NCBI GenBank assembly: GCA_902500745.1
Contig: CABVRS010000020.1
Location: 1-32,317, forward strand
DNA length: 32,317 bases
From: an uncultured Nitrospira sp.
GTDB taxonomy: Bacteria; Nitrospirota; Nitrospiria; Nitrospirales; Nitrospiraceae
Direction of reading: 5' to 3'
The position numbers were made by a program, and so were the translations under genes. Below, piece after piece: positions 1-12,560 of the stretch; the first letter of the stretch is position 1, and every line of letters begins with the position of its first letter. The notes below the pieces were generated by a model. The model was given only the letters and a program-made list of their open reading frames with translations, was not told where the DNA came from and ran no database searches.

Positions 1-2
1 TG

Positions 3-47
3 GTGGAAATCCTCACTGAATCCATAGAGACTTTGCACATCGACTGA
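3..47 (+). other. possible 3' end of an upstream plus-strand gene
   Basis: One plus-strand frame is open from the window edge and reads VEILTESIETLHID before a TGA at 45-47. The other two plus frames stop almost at once. It could be the C-terminus of a gene converging on the SAM-hydrolase gene, but fourteen codons are too few to judge. The remaining bases up to 127 show no recognisable feature. Confidence 0.2.
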
Positions 48-127
48 GTATCATCTACTTCACCTGCTCACTTCCGTTTGTCGGTCATGTCTGCGATCAG
101 ATCGACACCGCAATACGATAAGGCCTT

Positions 128-928
128 TCAACAGAGTCGAAACTCCGCTCCCACGTCGATTTGCAGACATCGCGCCGCACTGTCTTCCCGCAGAAAGATC
201 TCCAAGAATCCGCCACTATTGATCAGCGCGGCAGGAGTCTCTCCATCCCCTTGACTGTAGTTTCCTACCAATTTGGTCACGATATGCGATCCGAGATGGA
301 TCTCGATCTTTGCCAGACCGATGGTGGCCTGAAATTCCCGCACCTGCTTCGCCGTGACATTTGAGATCAGATTACCGAATCGATCGATGTACTCAATCCT
401 TCCGATCAAAATTTGATCTTGCTGCTGAGGTGCCCATACCAAACTTTTCATCGGATCTTTGATCACCGGACCAAAAAATGACGGTGGCTCCCCACTGGCA
501 AGTAAAGCAGCAACAGGCGCAAACAGATCACGTCCGTCAAATGTTCCCCCTTCTGAAGGCAGCCGATAGCGCACCTCCTCGATCTGGCGAATAGTGACGT
601 CCTGCTCATGTTCCAGCACGTGACTAAGCAAGCCGTTATCCGGTGCCAAAAAACTATAGCGTGACGTGGTCGCGAGGATCGCTCGCCTGGCGCTTCCGAC
701 GCCGGGGTCCACGACACAGACATAGATCGTACCGTCCGGGAAATGGCGGTAACAGGCGCCGAGGACATAGCTGGCGTCATCGATCTGATGTGAAGGAATT
801 TGATGGGAGATATCAACGATCCTGGTATTGGGGTGGATGGTCAAGATCACACCCTTCATGCTCGCGACAAACCAGTCGCGTTCACCAAAATCTGTCAGCA
901 GGGCAATGAGAGGGCGTGACGCCGGCAC
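128..928 (-). CDS. SAM hydroxide adenosyltransferase / SAM hydrolase (DUF62 family)
   Basis: The 266-residue protein belongs to the fluorinase/chlorinase-related family whose ordinary members split S-adenosylmethionine with water into adenosine and methionine. Visible family signatures are LTDFGERDWF (residues 11-20), VVDPGVGS (72-79), APDNGLL (95-101) and YIDRFGNLISNV further on. I chose the GTG at 928. It follows the greA stop by one base and has a GAGGA about 8 nt upstream, whereas an earlier in-frame start at 970 would overlap greA by about 40 nt. Residues expected in the Asp-Arg-His triad are D74 and R81, but the third position (in TFDGRD, residue 131) is Asp rather than the His found in characterised members. 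It is the last gene of the pyr string; its link to pyrimidine synthesis is unclear. Confidence 0.88.
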   Translation of the reverse strand: MPASRPLIALLTDFGERDWFVASMKGVILTIHPNTRIVDISHQIPSHQIDDASYVLGACYRHFPDGTIYVCVVDPGVGSARRAILATTSRYSFLAPDNGLLSHVLEHEQDVTIRQIEEVRYRLPSEGGTFDGRDLFAPVAALLASGEPPSFFGPVIKDPMKSLVWAPQQQDQILIGRIEYIDRFGNLISNVTAKQVREFQATIGLAKIEIHLGSHIVTKLVGNYSQGDGETPAALINSGGFLEIFLREDSAARCLQIDVGAEFRLC

Positions 929-929
929 G

Positions 930-1406
930 TCAGCATTCCTCGAATTTGATCTCCACAACCTCGTATTCAACCATCTTCACGGGAGTTTTAACTTCGACAA
1001 AGTCTCCGACTCGCTTACCGATCAGTGCGCGCCCGACCGGAGACTGTACGGAAATTTTGTTGAACTTCATGTCGGCTTCGTCTTGCCCGACCAACGTGTA
1101 CTGCTTCTTGTCTTGCGACTCTTGTTCAACGACCAACACGGTCGCGCCGAACACAATGGTATCGCTCGTTCGTCCCGCAATTTCAACAATGCGGGCCTCC
1201 GCCAATTTCGTCTCCAGCTCAGAGATTCGTGACTCGATAAACCCTTGACGCTCTTTGGCTGCATCGTACTCGGCATTCTCGCTGAGATCTCCGTGCGCTC
1301 GTGCTTCCGCGATCGCTTCGATCACTTTCGGCCGCTCGATTTTCCGCAGGCGATCCAACTCCGCCTTGAGTGCGTCATAACCTTTCTTCGTAATTGGCGT
1401 GGGCAT
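930..1406 (-). CDS. greA: transcription elongation factor GreA
   Basis: This 158-residue protein has the normal length and layout of GreA. An N-terminal coiled coil (about 1-75) begins MPTPITKKGYDALKAELDRL and carries the acidic tip region around DLSENAEYDAAKE. A globular FKBP-like C-terminal domain follows (about 80-158). GreA enters the secondary channel of RNA polymerase and stimulates cleavage of backtracked transcripts. The ATG at 1406 has an AGGAG about 9 nt upstream. The gene lies 22 nt downstream of carB and one base before the SAM-hydrolase start, so it is probably read from the same long transcript. Confidence 0.96.
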   Translation of the reverse strand: MPTPITKKGYDALKAELDRLRKIERPKVIEAIAEARAHGDLSENAEYDAAKERQGFIESRISELETKLAEARIVEIAGRTSDTIVFGATVLVVEQESQDKKQYTLVGQDEADMKFNKISVQSPVGRALIGKRVGDFVEVKTPVKMVEYEVVEIKFEEC

Positions 1407-1428
1407 ACTTCACGTGCTCCTGATCGAT

Positions 1429-4680
<3,252 letters not shown>

Positions 4681-4698
4681 CGTGTCGTGATCGTTGGC

Positions 4699-5658
4699 TC
4701 AGCTGGATTGAGGCATGGGCCCAATCAGTGGCTGATAGGGGGCCGGCACGGGTCGCCCACCTCCCTGCGCCGCATCGTAGTGCGTCAACGCTTCAGGAAT
4801 CCAGGCTTCAATTTGGTTGATGCGTGCGATATCGGAAGGGTGGGTGGAAAGAAACTCCGGGATATTATGTTGCGACCGAAAACAGACTTTATTGATCATT
4901 TGCCTTGGACATCCGCTCATCCGTTCCCAAAATGGGACCGCTTCTCGAGGATCATACCCCGCCTGCGCCATCAGCTTGAGCCCGATGTAGTCTGCTTCAG
5001 ACTCTTGTTTTCGGCCGAACGGTAAGGAGACGCCCACCCCATAGGCACTCATCGCTGCCATCGCGGCGTCCGGACGACCGACAGCGGCGCCGGCTGCAAG
5101 CGCACCGACTTGCCCGATCATTTCCAGAATGCTCCGGCTGTACCGCTCGGCTCCATGGCGCTGAAGGGCATGGGCTACCTCATGCCCGATGACGGTCGCC
5201 AAACCATCCTCATTCTTGGTCATTTTCAAGATCCCGGTGAAGATCGCCACCTTCCCGCCTGGCAGCGCAAACGCATTGATGGTTCGATCGTCCTTGATGA
5301 TGGCAAATTCCCATTGATATTCCGGTTTGTTCGCAGCCGCCGCAATGCGTCTCCCCACCCGATTGACCATCTCATTCAACCCGACATCGTCACTGACTGG
5401 CGCCTTGCGCAGTAACTCGCGGTAGGCACCGATCCCCATCGCAATTTCTTTCTCCTCGGAGATGTAGATAAATTGATCCCGTGCGGTACCCGGCGCGCGC
5501 ACGCATCCCGTCAGCGTTGAGAGCAGTCCACCGGCAGTCGCTAGACTGAACAGCCAGCTCAAGCCGGCCACGCCTCGAGCTCCATGTTGCAACAGGGCTC
5601 GACGCCCGATGCGGCTTGAGAACAACGTGTCGATCTTCTGATCTATCCCTTGTTCCAT
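4699..5658 (-). CDS. M48-family metallopeptidase, exported lipoprotein (BepA/LoiP-like)
   Basis: The 319-residue protein is a zinc peptidase of the M48 family, probably in the periplasm or attached to the outer membrane, where relatives handle outer-membrane protein quality control. The zinc motif HEVAH is at 159-163 in GHEVAHALQRHG, and the third ligand is probably E221 in ESEADYIG. The N-terminus has a twin-arginine-like stretch (GRRALLQ, R19-R20), a hydrophobic segment and a lipobox LTGC (C52). The ATG at 5658 is preferred over the GTG at 5679 because a weak AGAGAA precedes it and nothing precedes the GTG. A TATAAT lies just upstream on the coding strand without a good -35 partner, so an internal promoter is possible. 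It sits between sppA and carB. Confidence 0.9.
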   Translation of the reverse strand: MEQGIDQKIDTLFSSRIGRRALLQHGARGVAGLSWLFSLATAGGLLSTLTGCVRAPGTARDQFIYISEEKEIAMGIGAYRELLRKAPVSDDVGLNEMVNRVGRRIAAAANKPEYQWEFAIIKDDRTINAFALPGGKVAIFTGILKMTKNEDGLATVIGHEVAHALQRHGAERYSRSILEMIGQVGALAAGAAVGRPDAAMAAMSAYGVGVSLPFGRKQESEADYIGLKLMAQAGYDPREAVPFWERMSGCPRQMINKVCFRSQHNIPEFLSTHPSDIARINQIEAWIPEALTHYDAAQGGGRPVPAPYQPLIGPMPQSS

Positions 5659-5726
5659 GTCGATTCTCTGGAGCACCACCGATCATCATTATAGTACCAT
5701 TCATAGGGATCGGCGCCTTGCCTTCA

Positions 5727-6677
5727 CTATGGCATCCATAGATACATGAACTGTGGCGTCCCTCCTCTGACAAATGACGCCAGATCGAAGTCGGCAAACC
5801 CTGCCAGCACACCAGGTGCCAGAATGCGTGAGTACACGTTGTTGGAGTATTCTCCGGGACGCTGGTAGGTCACGACACGGGCTTCCGTGAGCCCCGCTTT
5901 CTTTTTGGCCAGCTCGACCGCATCTTCAAGGTAGCCGATTTCATCAACCAAACCCGCTGCTTTCGCCTGCTCACCGGTGTAGATTCGTCCATCAGCCAAT
6001 CGTTTGATCTGCTCCATCTGCAAGTTGGAGCGCCCCTCCTGCACGATGCTCAAAAAGCGTTGATAAAATGAATCGATGAGCCCTTGGAAGATGGCTCGTT
6101 CTTCCGTCGTCATGGTGCGAAACGGTGAGCCCATGTCTTTACGCGGACCTGATGTGACCGCCGTCGCCTCTACGCCGATTTTTTCGAGCAACCCTTTGGC
6201 ATTGACCGTCAGCATGATCACGCCGATGCTACCGGTGACGGAGGATGGATGGGCCAGAACGGAATCCGCTGCGGCGGCGATATAATATCCCCCGGAGGTC
6301 CCGACATCCATGATCGATGCGATGATGGGGATTTTTCGGGTGGCTTTGAATGTCTTGAGTTCATGATGAATGATATCCGACGCCGTGACCGTGCCACCGG
6401 GCGTATTGATACGAAGTACGATCGCTTTGACTTGCTCATCTTTCGAGGCCCGTGTGAGTTGTTCCTTCACGCTCGCGATCATACTGGCCGAAGGCCGGAA
6501 TCCTTCCTTCTCTTGAGAACTGATGACTCCGGAAATTTCGATCAGCAAGACCTTTGCCTTTCCAGTCCCATCGACCTGCGCTTCTTGCAGAGGCCCCGGA
6601 CCAGGGAACAGCGGAAAGTTGAACGTGCAGCCGGACACCAACAGCCCGATAACGGCCATGACCAAGCGATTACGCAT
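5727..6677 (-). CDS. sppA: signal peptide peptidase SppA, short S49 type, lipoprotein
   Basis: The 316-residue serine protease digests cleaved signal peptides and other membrane peptides. It is the short single-domain form found in Bacillus rather than the double-domain E. coli form. The N-terminal signal ends in VSGC (C17), a lipobox. The catalytic serine is S128 in GTSGGYY. The general-base lysine is K180 in RKDMGSPF, and the 52-residue separation equals that of the Ser-Lys dyad of the B. subtilis enzyme as I recall it. I start it at ATG 6677, preceded by GGAGAA and overlapping the carA stop by 8 nt (ATGCGTAA). A longer in-frame ORF reaches back into carA but only reads through it. Translation is likely coupled to carA. 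Confidence 0.93.
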   Translation of the reverse strand: MRNRLVMAVIGLLVSGCTFNFPLFPGPGPLQEAQVDGTGKAKVLLIEISGVISSQEKEGFRPSASMIASVKEQLTRASKDEQVKAIVLRINTPGGTVTASDIIHHELKTFKATRKIPIIASIMDVGTSGGYYIAAAADSVLAHPSSVTGSIGVIMLTVNAKGLLEKIGVEATAVTSGPRKDMGSPFRTMTTEERAIFQGLIDSFYQRFLSIVQEGRSNLQMEQIKRLADGRIYTGEQAKAAGLVDEIGYLEDAVELAKKKAGLTEARVVTYQRPGEYSNNVYSRILAPGVLAGFADFDLASFVRGGTPQFMYLWMP

Positions 6678-7848
6678 GTTGTTTCTCCATAAGTCGCACG
6701 AATTCTTCAAACAAGTAGGCAGCATCATGAGGCCCCGGTGCCGCCTCCGGGTGGTACTGCACGGAAAAGACCGGCTGATCCACACACGCCATCCCTTCGA
6801 TCGAGTAATCGTTCAGGCTGACATGGGTGAGCGCTAGTTTTCCATAGCGTGTCTCGATCACCGGCGGTGCCTTCGGCACTTCGCGAAGCGGCATCAGCCC
6901 CTGCACGGCGAAGTTATGATTCTGCGAAGTAATTTCAACGGTTCTCGAACGGAGATCCATCACAGGATGGTTGGCCCCATGATGACCGAATTTCAGCTTG
7001 TACGTGTTGAGGCCGAAGGCCAAACACAAAATCTGATGGCCTAAACAAATACCGAAGATCGGATACCGCCCGATCAGTCCCTCCACAGCCTTCACCGCAT
7101 AGGGAACGCCTTCCGGATCACCCGGGCCATTGGAGAGGAAGATGCCGTCCGGCTGCAGTGCCTTGATCTCTGCGGCAGAGGTGCCCGCAGGCACAACCGT
7201 CACCTGACAACCGACATCGACCAACCGCCTCAGAATATTATGCTTGATACCAAAGTCGTAGGCCACGACTCGCCACCGCCTAGACCGTCCGTGGTCCCGC
7301 CCATTTGTCGACGCCTCTGGCATCCATTCGCCTGACCCTGTCGTCCATTCATATGGACGCTCGCAGGTGACCTTGGTGGCCAAGTCTTGTCCAACGATGC
7401 TGGGCGCTTGTTTGGCTCGACCAATGGCCCGGTCGCGATCTAAATCGACATGCGTAATGACTCCCTGCTGCGACCCATGCTCACGTAAATGCCTCGTCAA
7501 GGCTCTCGTATCGATTCCTTCGATGGCCACGACCCGCGCTTTCGTCAACATCTCCTGGATCGTCTGCTTACTCCGCCAGTTACTGAACAGACGACTGGCC
7601 TCCAATACGATGAAACCCTCAGCCCATGATCGACGAGACTCCATATCATCCGGCGTCACACCGTAATTGCCGATGTGAGGGCACGTCATCGTGATGATCT
7701 GCCCCTTGTACGATGGATCGGTCAGTATCTCTTGATAGCCGGTCATGGCCGTATTAAAGACGACTTCACCGACCGTCTCCCCCTCATACCCAAGCGCACG
7801 GCCTTCAAACACCGTCCCGTCCGCCAGTGCCAACAACGCCTTTTTCAT
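6670..7848 (-). CDS. carA: carbamoyl-phosphate synthase small (glutaminase) subunit
   Basis: The 392-residue subunit hydrolyses glutamine and passes ammonia to CarB. The N-terminal CPSase small-chain domain (about 1-150) starts [16 protein letters not shown]. The C-terminal class I glutamine amidotransferase domain (about 195-385) has the nucleophile C268 in GICLGHQ and the partners H366 and E368 in YHPEA. The ATG at 7848 overlaps the TGA of the upstream DUF4149 gene (ATGA), and the stop overlaps the sppA start, so three genes are translationally linked. A longer reading with five extra residues is possible but the overlap favours this start. Confidence 0.97.
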   Translation of the reverse strand: MKKALLALADGTVFEGRALGYEGETVGEVVFNTAMTGYQEILTDPSYKGQIITMTCPHIGNYGVTPDDMESRRSWAEGFIVLEASRLFSNWRSKQTIQEMLTKARVVAIEGIDTRALTRHLREHGSQQGVITHVDLDRDRAIGRAKQAPSIVGQDLATKVTCERPYEWTTGSGEWMPEASTNGRDHGRSRRWRVVAYDFGIKHNILRRLVDVGCQVTVVPAGTSAAEIKALQPDGIFLSNGPGDPEGVPYAVKAVEGLIGRYPIFGICLGHQILCLAFGLNTYKLKFGHHGANHPVMDLRSRTVEITSQNHNFAVQGLMPLREVPKAPPVIETRYGKLALTHVSLNDYSIEGMACVDQPVFSVQYHPEAAPGPHDAAYLFEEFVRLMEKQHA

Positions 7849-8366
7849 GTTCCTGGTCCACACTGGTCAAGCGACCGTTTCGCCTTGAGCGCGATCAGAA
7901 GCAGGCCCAACACAAGGTTAAGCATGTACAATGTCCTAATCGGCATCAGAACACGGAAGAAGCTCTCCAGCGCCGCCTTCTTTGCCGTTGCATCCTTCGT
8001 CGCGAACGCGTGCGCTTGAAGATCCGCGGCATAGGGATGCAACACGGCGATAATGAGCCCCGCGATCATCACCATCACAACCAGCACGATGATCTCACTG
8101 CGTCCGACCTCGATCATCGGATCCCCACTCCACCATCGAAACCATGCTGCGACACAGAGGATCACACTCGCACCCATGACAAACCGTTGGTATCCTTCGA
8201 ATGCTCGAGTTAACAACATCCCTCCGGAATCCTGTCCGCCGAATGTGTTGAACACGGCCGGAATGACCGCCCCGCTCAGCACGATCATTCCTCCGACCCA
8301 TACGGCAAGAGCCACCCACTCAAGCGTCACACAACCGATCTTCCCCCAACGGGGCACCTGTCGCAC
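7845..8366 (-). CDS. DUF4149-like integral membrane protein
   Basis: About 173 residues with roughly four hydrophobic segments: [50 protein letters not shown] and [15 protein letters not shown]. The spacing, and the long soluble loop with [10 protein letters not shown], resemble DUF4149 (TMEM205-like) proteins, whose function is not established. I place the start at GTG 8366, just past the pyrC stop, with GGAG about 10 nt upstream. A TTG at 8396 would extend it into pyrC. It lies between pyrC and carA and overlaps carA by ATGA, so it is made with the pyrimidine enzymes. A transport or membrane-anchoring role would be speculation. Confidence 0.75.
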   Translation of the reverse strand: MRQVPRWGKIGCVTLEWVALAVWVGGMIVLSGAVIPAVFNTFGGQDSGGMLLTRAFEGYQRFVMGASVILCVAAWFRWWSGDPMIEVGRSEIIVLVVMVMIAGLIIAVLHPYAADLQAHAFATKDATAKKAALESFFRVLMPIRTLYMLNLVLGLLLIALKAKRSLDQCGPGT

Positions 8367-8370
8367 GGCA

Positions 8371-9657
8371 CTACTGCTCCGTGACACCGGCTTCAAACAC
8401 GACCCGGCCGCCGACGATGGTGACGGTCACTCGCCCTTTGACTTTCCATCCCGCGAACGGTGTATTGCGGCTCTTGGACCGAAACTTCGACGGATCCACT
8501 TCCCATTGTTCATATTGATCCACGATCACCACATCGGCATCTGCACCGACGGCAAGTGTCCCTTTGTTGAGTCCGAACGCCGCTGCCGGTGCAGACGTCA
8601 GTTTTTGCACGGCTTGTTCCAGCGACAGCACGCCTTCTTCCACCAGTCCCAATGTCAACGGGAGCGCCGTTTCCAGCCCGACGATTCCGAACGGAGCTTC
8701 GGTAAAGTCTTGCTGCTTCTCCTGCGTCGCATGGGGCGCATGGTCGGTCGCAATCACATCGATCGTCCCATCTCGCAATCCTTCCTTGATCGCGTGAACA
8801 TCGGTCCACGTGCGCAACGGAGGGTTCATCTTGGCGTGCGTATTGTATCCGCGCACCAACTCTTCCGTGAGCATGAAGTGGTGTGGACAGGCTTCCGCCG
8901 TTACCTGAATCCCACGACCTTTGGCTTCACGGACCATTCGAACAGACCCAGCCGTGCTGATATGTGCCAGGTGGAGCCGGGCTCCGGTCAACTCAGAGAG
9001 CGAAAGATTGCGCGCGACCATGACATCCTCCGCCGCCGCGGGAATACCCGGCAATCCAAGTTCAGTCGAGATCAATCCTTCGTTCATACAGCCGCCTTCA
9101 GCCAGATGCAGATCTTCACAATGATCGACAACCGCGAGATCAAATGCCAACGCATACTCCATCGCTCGCCGCATGACCAGACTGTTCATGACGGGCTTTC
9201 CATCGTCGGAGATCGCTACGCAGCCGGACCGTCGCAAGTCACCGATCTCCGCTAACTCCTTCCCTTCTGACCCCTTCGTAATGGCGCCGATCGGCAAAAC
9301 GTTCGCAAGCCCAGCCAATCGAGAACGCTCCAGCATAAACTCGGTGACCGCTTGATTGTCATTCACCGGATTTGTGTTCGGCATGCAACAGACCGTCGTA
9401 AATCCTCCCGCAACGGCTGCGGCACTGCCGCTCTGGATGGTCTCTTTGTACTCGAATCCCGGCTCACGAAAGTGGACATGCAAGTCGACAAACCCCGGCA
9501 TGACAAGTTTCCCACTCGCGTGAATGGTCCGAGCTTCGACCGGTGCGGAAAGATTCGGCCCTATCGCGGAGATTTTTCCGTTATCAATCAGCACATCGAC
9601 TGTCCCGACAAATCGGCCTGGATCAATGACACGACCACCCTTAATCAGAATCGACAC
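8371..9657 (-). CDS. pyrC: dihydroorotase (class I, PyrC type)
   Basis: The 428-residue zinc amidohydrolase interconverts carbamoyl-aspartate and dihydroorotate, the third pyrimidine step. Metal and active-site positions are visible: H60 and H62 in DLHVHFREPG, D152 in ISDDG, H179 in VDHCED, H232 in AHISTAGS and D305 in ATDHAPH. The length and spacing fit the class I enzyme, which in some bacteria works in complex with aspartate transcarbamoylase, made here from the neighbouring pyrB. The start is GTG 9657, with GAGGG six nt upstream. It follows pyrB after a 119-nt spacer, the longest gap within the string. Confidence 0.97.
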   Translation of the reverse strand: MSILIKGGRVIDPGRFVGTVDVLIDNGKISAIGPNLSAPVEARTIHASGKLVMPGFVDLHVHFREPGFEYKETIQSGSAAAVAGGFTTVCCMPNTNPVNDNQAVTEFMLERSRLAGLANVLPIGAITKGSEGKELAEIGDLRRSGCVAISDDGKPVMNSLVMRRAMEYALAFDLAVVDHCEDLHLAEGGCMNEGLISTELGLPGIPAAAEDVMVARNLSLSELTGARLHLAHISTAGSVRMVREAKGRGIQVTAEACPHHFMLTEELVRGYNTHAKMNPPLRTWTDVHAIKEGLRDGTIDVIATDHAPHATQEKQQDFTEAPFGIVGLETALPLTLGLVEEGVLSLEQAVQKLTSAPAAAFGLNKGTLAVGADADVVIVDQYEQWEVDPSKFRSKSRNTPFAGWKVKGRVTVTIVGGRVVFEAGVTEQ

Positions 9658-9702
9658 GATACGCCCTCTCTAAAATTTGGCAGAAGTTTGTTGATTTGGA
9701 TG

Positions 9703-9776
9703 ATCTGTTGAGCAACTCACTGTATTCACGCTTGGCTCATCATTCCGTCACTCGACAAATCGTCAGATCAACAGAT
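9703..9776. repeat. imperfect inverted repeat in the pyrB-pyrC spacer
   Basis: ATCTGTTGA at 9703-9711 is mirrored by TCAACAGAT at 9768-9776, directly after the pyrB stop. An alternative seven-base pairing (TGATCTG at 9701-9707 with CAGATCA at 9764-9770) uses the same bases. The loop would be about 56 nt and no U-tract follows, so it is not a classical terminator. It could be an mRNA processing or stability structure, or chance. Confidence 0.3.
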
Positions 9777-10700
9777 TCACGAATTCGCTCCGGACATGAG
9801 ATATAGAATTCCCATCCTCACCGCAACGCCGTTGGCCACTTGGTCGAGAATGACCGAGGACAGGCTATCGGCCACCTCCGGCGCAATTTCGACCCCTCGA
9901 TTGATCGGCCCCGGATGCATGACGATGACTCCGGTGTCCGCCAGCCGCACTCGATCAGCGGTCAAGCCGTAGAGCCGCGAATATTCCCGTATGGTCGGGA
10001 ACAGCGCGCGTCCCTGCCGCTCCAATTGCAGCCGAAGCATCATGATGACGTTCACGTCGCGCAGGCCTTCGTCCATATGGTGGTACACCTTGGGGCCAAG
10101 CTTTTCCACACCGCAGGGCATCATCGTGGGTGGCCCGACCAGACGCACTTCGGCACCCAGCTTGACGAGCGCATAAATGTTCGACCGAGCAACTCGACTA
10201 TGCGACACATCACCAACGATAGCCACACGCAAGCCCTTAAAACTCATCCCTCGCTGACGGATCGTATACAGGTCCAACAATGCCTGTGTGGGGTGCTCAT
10301 GCCATCCGTCGCCGGCATTGATGACCGACGACTTGACCCCGTTTGCAAGCGTTTCGGCAGCACCCGCGGACGAGTGGCGCAACACGATAATGTCGGCTTG
10401 CATGGCTTCGATGTTCCGGGCCGTGTCGAGTAACGTCTCTCCCTTCACCACACTGCTGGAGGACGGCGCAAAGTTAATCACGTCGGCACTGAGTCGTTTG
10501 GCCGCCAACTCAAAGGACGTGCGAGTTCTCGTGCTCGGCTCAAAGAACAGATTCACGACCGTCTTGCCTCTGAGCGCCGGTACTTTCTTGATCTCTCGCC
10601 CTGTCACTTCCTTGAAGGAATCAGCCGTTTCCAGGATAAGCGTTATCTCATCCGCCGACAACGAGGCGAGGCTCAATAGATCTTTGCGCTTAAGGCTCAT
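9777..10700 (-). CDS. pyrB: aspartate carbamoyltransferase catalytic subunit
   Basis: The 307-residue enzyme joins carbamoyl phosphate and aspartate. The carbamoyl-phosphate loop [11 protein letters not shown] is at 52-62, the mobile-loop lysine K86 lies in VVKGETLLD, and the HPTQALLD signature is at 136-143. The length is normal for a catalytic chain. No pyrI regulatory-chain gene is present in the window, consistent with control by PyrR and with a possible complex with the class I dihydroorotase downstream. The ATG at 10700 has GGAGGA about 5 nt upstream and lies 13 nt after the pyrR stop. Confidence 0.98.
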   Translation of the reverse strand: MSLKRKDLLSLASLSADEITLILETADSFKEVTGREIKKVPALRGKTVVNLFFEPSTRTRTSFELAAKRLSADVINFAPSSSSVVKGETLLDTARNIEAMQADIIVLRHSSAGAAETLANGVKSSVINAGDGWHEHPTQALLDLYTIRQRGMSFKGLRVAIVGDVSHSRVARSNIYALVKLGAEVRLVGPPTMMPCGVEKLGPKVYHHMDEGLRDVNVIMMLRLQLERQGRALFPTIREYSRLYGLTADRVRLADTGVIVMHPGPINRGVEIAPEVADSLSSVILDQVANGVAVRMGILYLMSGANS

Positions 10701-10713
10701 AAGATCCTCCGCT

Positions 10714-11395
<682 letters not shown>

Positions 11396-11396
<1 letters not shown>

Positions 11397-11432
11397 AATG
11401 AGCTCCTTGCCCACCTCACTGGATGAGCATTA
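11396..11432 (-). promoter_or_regulatory. PyrR-binding RNA hairpin (PyrR box)
   Basis: The minus strand at 11423-11403 reads TCCAGTGAGG, three bases, then GCAAGGAG. It matches the conserved PyrR-binding loop of Bacillus pyr leaders (TCCAGAGAGG...GCAAGG) with one difference in the first block. Flanking TAATG/GCTC and GAGC/CATTA segments can pair with a two-base bulge to form the lower stem. The box contains the AAGGAG ribosome site of the leader ORF, and the hairpin's 3' foot reaches its ATG. Binding of PyrR-UMP would therefore hide that site. The match is direct; binding itself is inferred. Confidence 0.85.
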
Positions 11433-11443
11433 AAGGTTTCGTC

Positions 11444-11472
11444 ATCCTACTGAACCCCTTTCCCCCTGTCAA
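11444..11472 (-). promoter_or_regulatory. sigma-70 promoter of the pyr operon
   Basis: On the minus strand a perfect -35 TTGACA (11472-11467) is followed after 17 bases by TAGGAT (11449-11444), which differs from TATAAT at two positions. Transcription should start near 11437. That leaves just enough leader for the PyrR hairpin to begin within the first several bases of RNA. No other comparably good promoter was noticed in the string. Confidence 0.85.
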
Positions 11473-11618
11473 GCGCGGCGAGTCTTACGTGGCAGCCGGG
11501 CGGGATCCGATGAATCTCCCCTACGCACAGAGAAGGTCCTGAACACTTTTCCCATGGGGCGTTATGTTATAGGTGCTTTGTTGCCGATCTTGAGAGGCAC
11601 GATAAGACGATAGTTTCG

Positions 11619-12506
11619 ATGAATTACCCAAAACTCTCACGTTTCCAGATCTCGCTCCTCGGTGTACTCCTGACGATGTCGGGCTGCACACGAACTGCCC
11701 TCGTAGCCGCCAATCTTCCCACGCACTTCGACGCAACGGTTGTCGTGAAGGATCAGGTGTATGGGCCCGACCCTGCACAGAAACTCGATCTATATATCCC
11801 AGCCGATAAGACAAAAAAGCCGTTCGAGGTCGTGATCTTCTTTTATGGTGGGCGCTGGACCTACGGTGCCAAGAAAGACTATCGCTTTGTTGGATCAACC
11901 TTCGCAAACCGAGGCTTTCTGGCTGTTATTCCTGACTACAGAAAGTATCCCCAGGTACGGTTTCCAGCGTTCGTGGAAGACGGCGCCAAAGCTCTCTCCT
12001 GGGTCTACGATCACATTGCCGAGTTGCACGGCAATCCTACGCGGATCCATGTGGTGGGGCATTCCGCAGGGGCTCATATTGGTGCATTGGTAACTGCCGA
12101 TCCTCGATATCTTGCCGATGAGGGGAAAGATCGGTCGATCGTCATTCATGACTTCGCCGGACTCGCTGGCCCCTATGCCTTTACCCCTGACGAGCCGGAT
12201 CTGGAAGACATGTTCGGTCCGCCACAGAATTATCCGAACATGCAGGTCACCACGTTCATTGACGGCACACAACCGCCGATGTTGCTGCTCTACGGCAACA
12301 AAGACACAGCCGTGAAACTCGCCAATCTTGAAAAGCTGGAGCAACGTATCAAGCAACGAGGCGGCTGCGTACGAGCACGAATCTATTCGGACGCGAATCA
12401 TACCGACCTTGTCGGAGCACTGACATGGTGGAATCTCAAAGCTCTACCAGTCGTTGACGACATCATACGATTCTTTCTGTCCTGCAACCAGACGATCGCA
12501 GAGTGA
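11619..12506 (+). CDS. alpha/beta-hydrolase (esterase-like) lipoprotein
   Basis: The 295-residue protein has a signal sequence ending in TMSGC (lipid Cys 23), then an alpha/beta-hydrolase fold of the BD-FAE/carboxylesterase kind. The nucleophile S149 sits in GHSAG. D229 in YGNKDT and H261 in DANHTD are the likely rest of the triad. The usual HGGG oxyanion motif is replaced by FFYGGRW (74-80), where Tyr stands in the place of His. The substrate is unknown; short-chain esters are typical of relatives. It is divergent from the pyr operon, with the start about 150 nt from the pyr promoter. The ribosome site is weak. Confidence 0.85.
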   Translation: MNYPKLSRFQISLLGVLLTMSGCTRTALVAANLPTHFDATVVVKDQVYGPDPAQKLDLYIPADKTKKPFEVVIFFYGGRWTYGAKKDYRFVGSTFANRGFLAVIPDYRKYPQVRFPAFVEDGAKALSWVYDHIAELHGNPTRIHVVGHSAGAHIGALVTADPRYLADEGKDRSIVIHDFAGLAGPYAFTPDEPDLEDMFGPPQNYPNMQVTTFIDGTQPPMLLLYGNKDTAVKLANLEKLEQRIKQRGGCVRARIYSDANHTDLVGALTWWNLKALPVVDDIIRFFLSCNQTIAE

Positions 12507-12560
12507 GATGTTCGTCAACGTTGGTTATGACCTGGATATGAAAGGAGAGCGCTCCCTCGA

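Noticed and set aside
8053-9255. 400-codon plus-strand ORF antisense to pyrC and the DUF4149 gene
   Set aside because: The minus-strand genes are unmistakable. The antisense reading is His/Arg/Ser-rich with no family features and is a by-product of codon bias in moderately GC-rich DNA.
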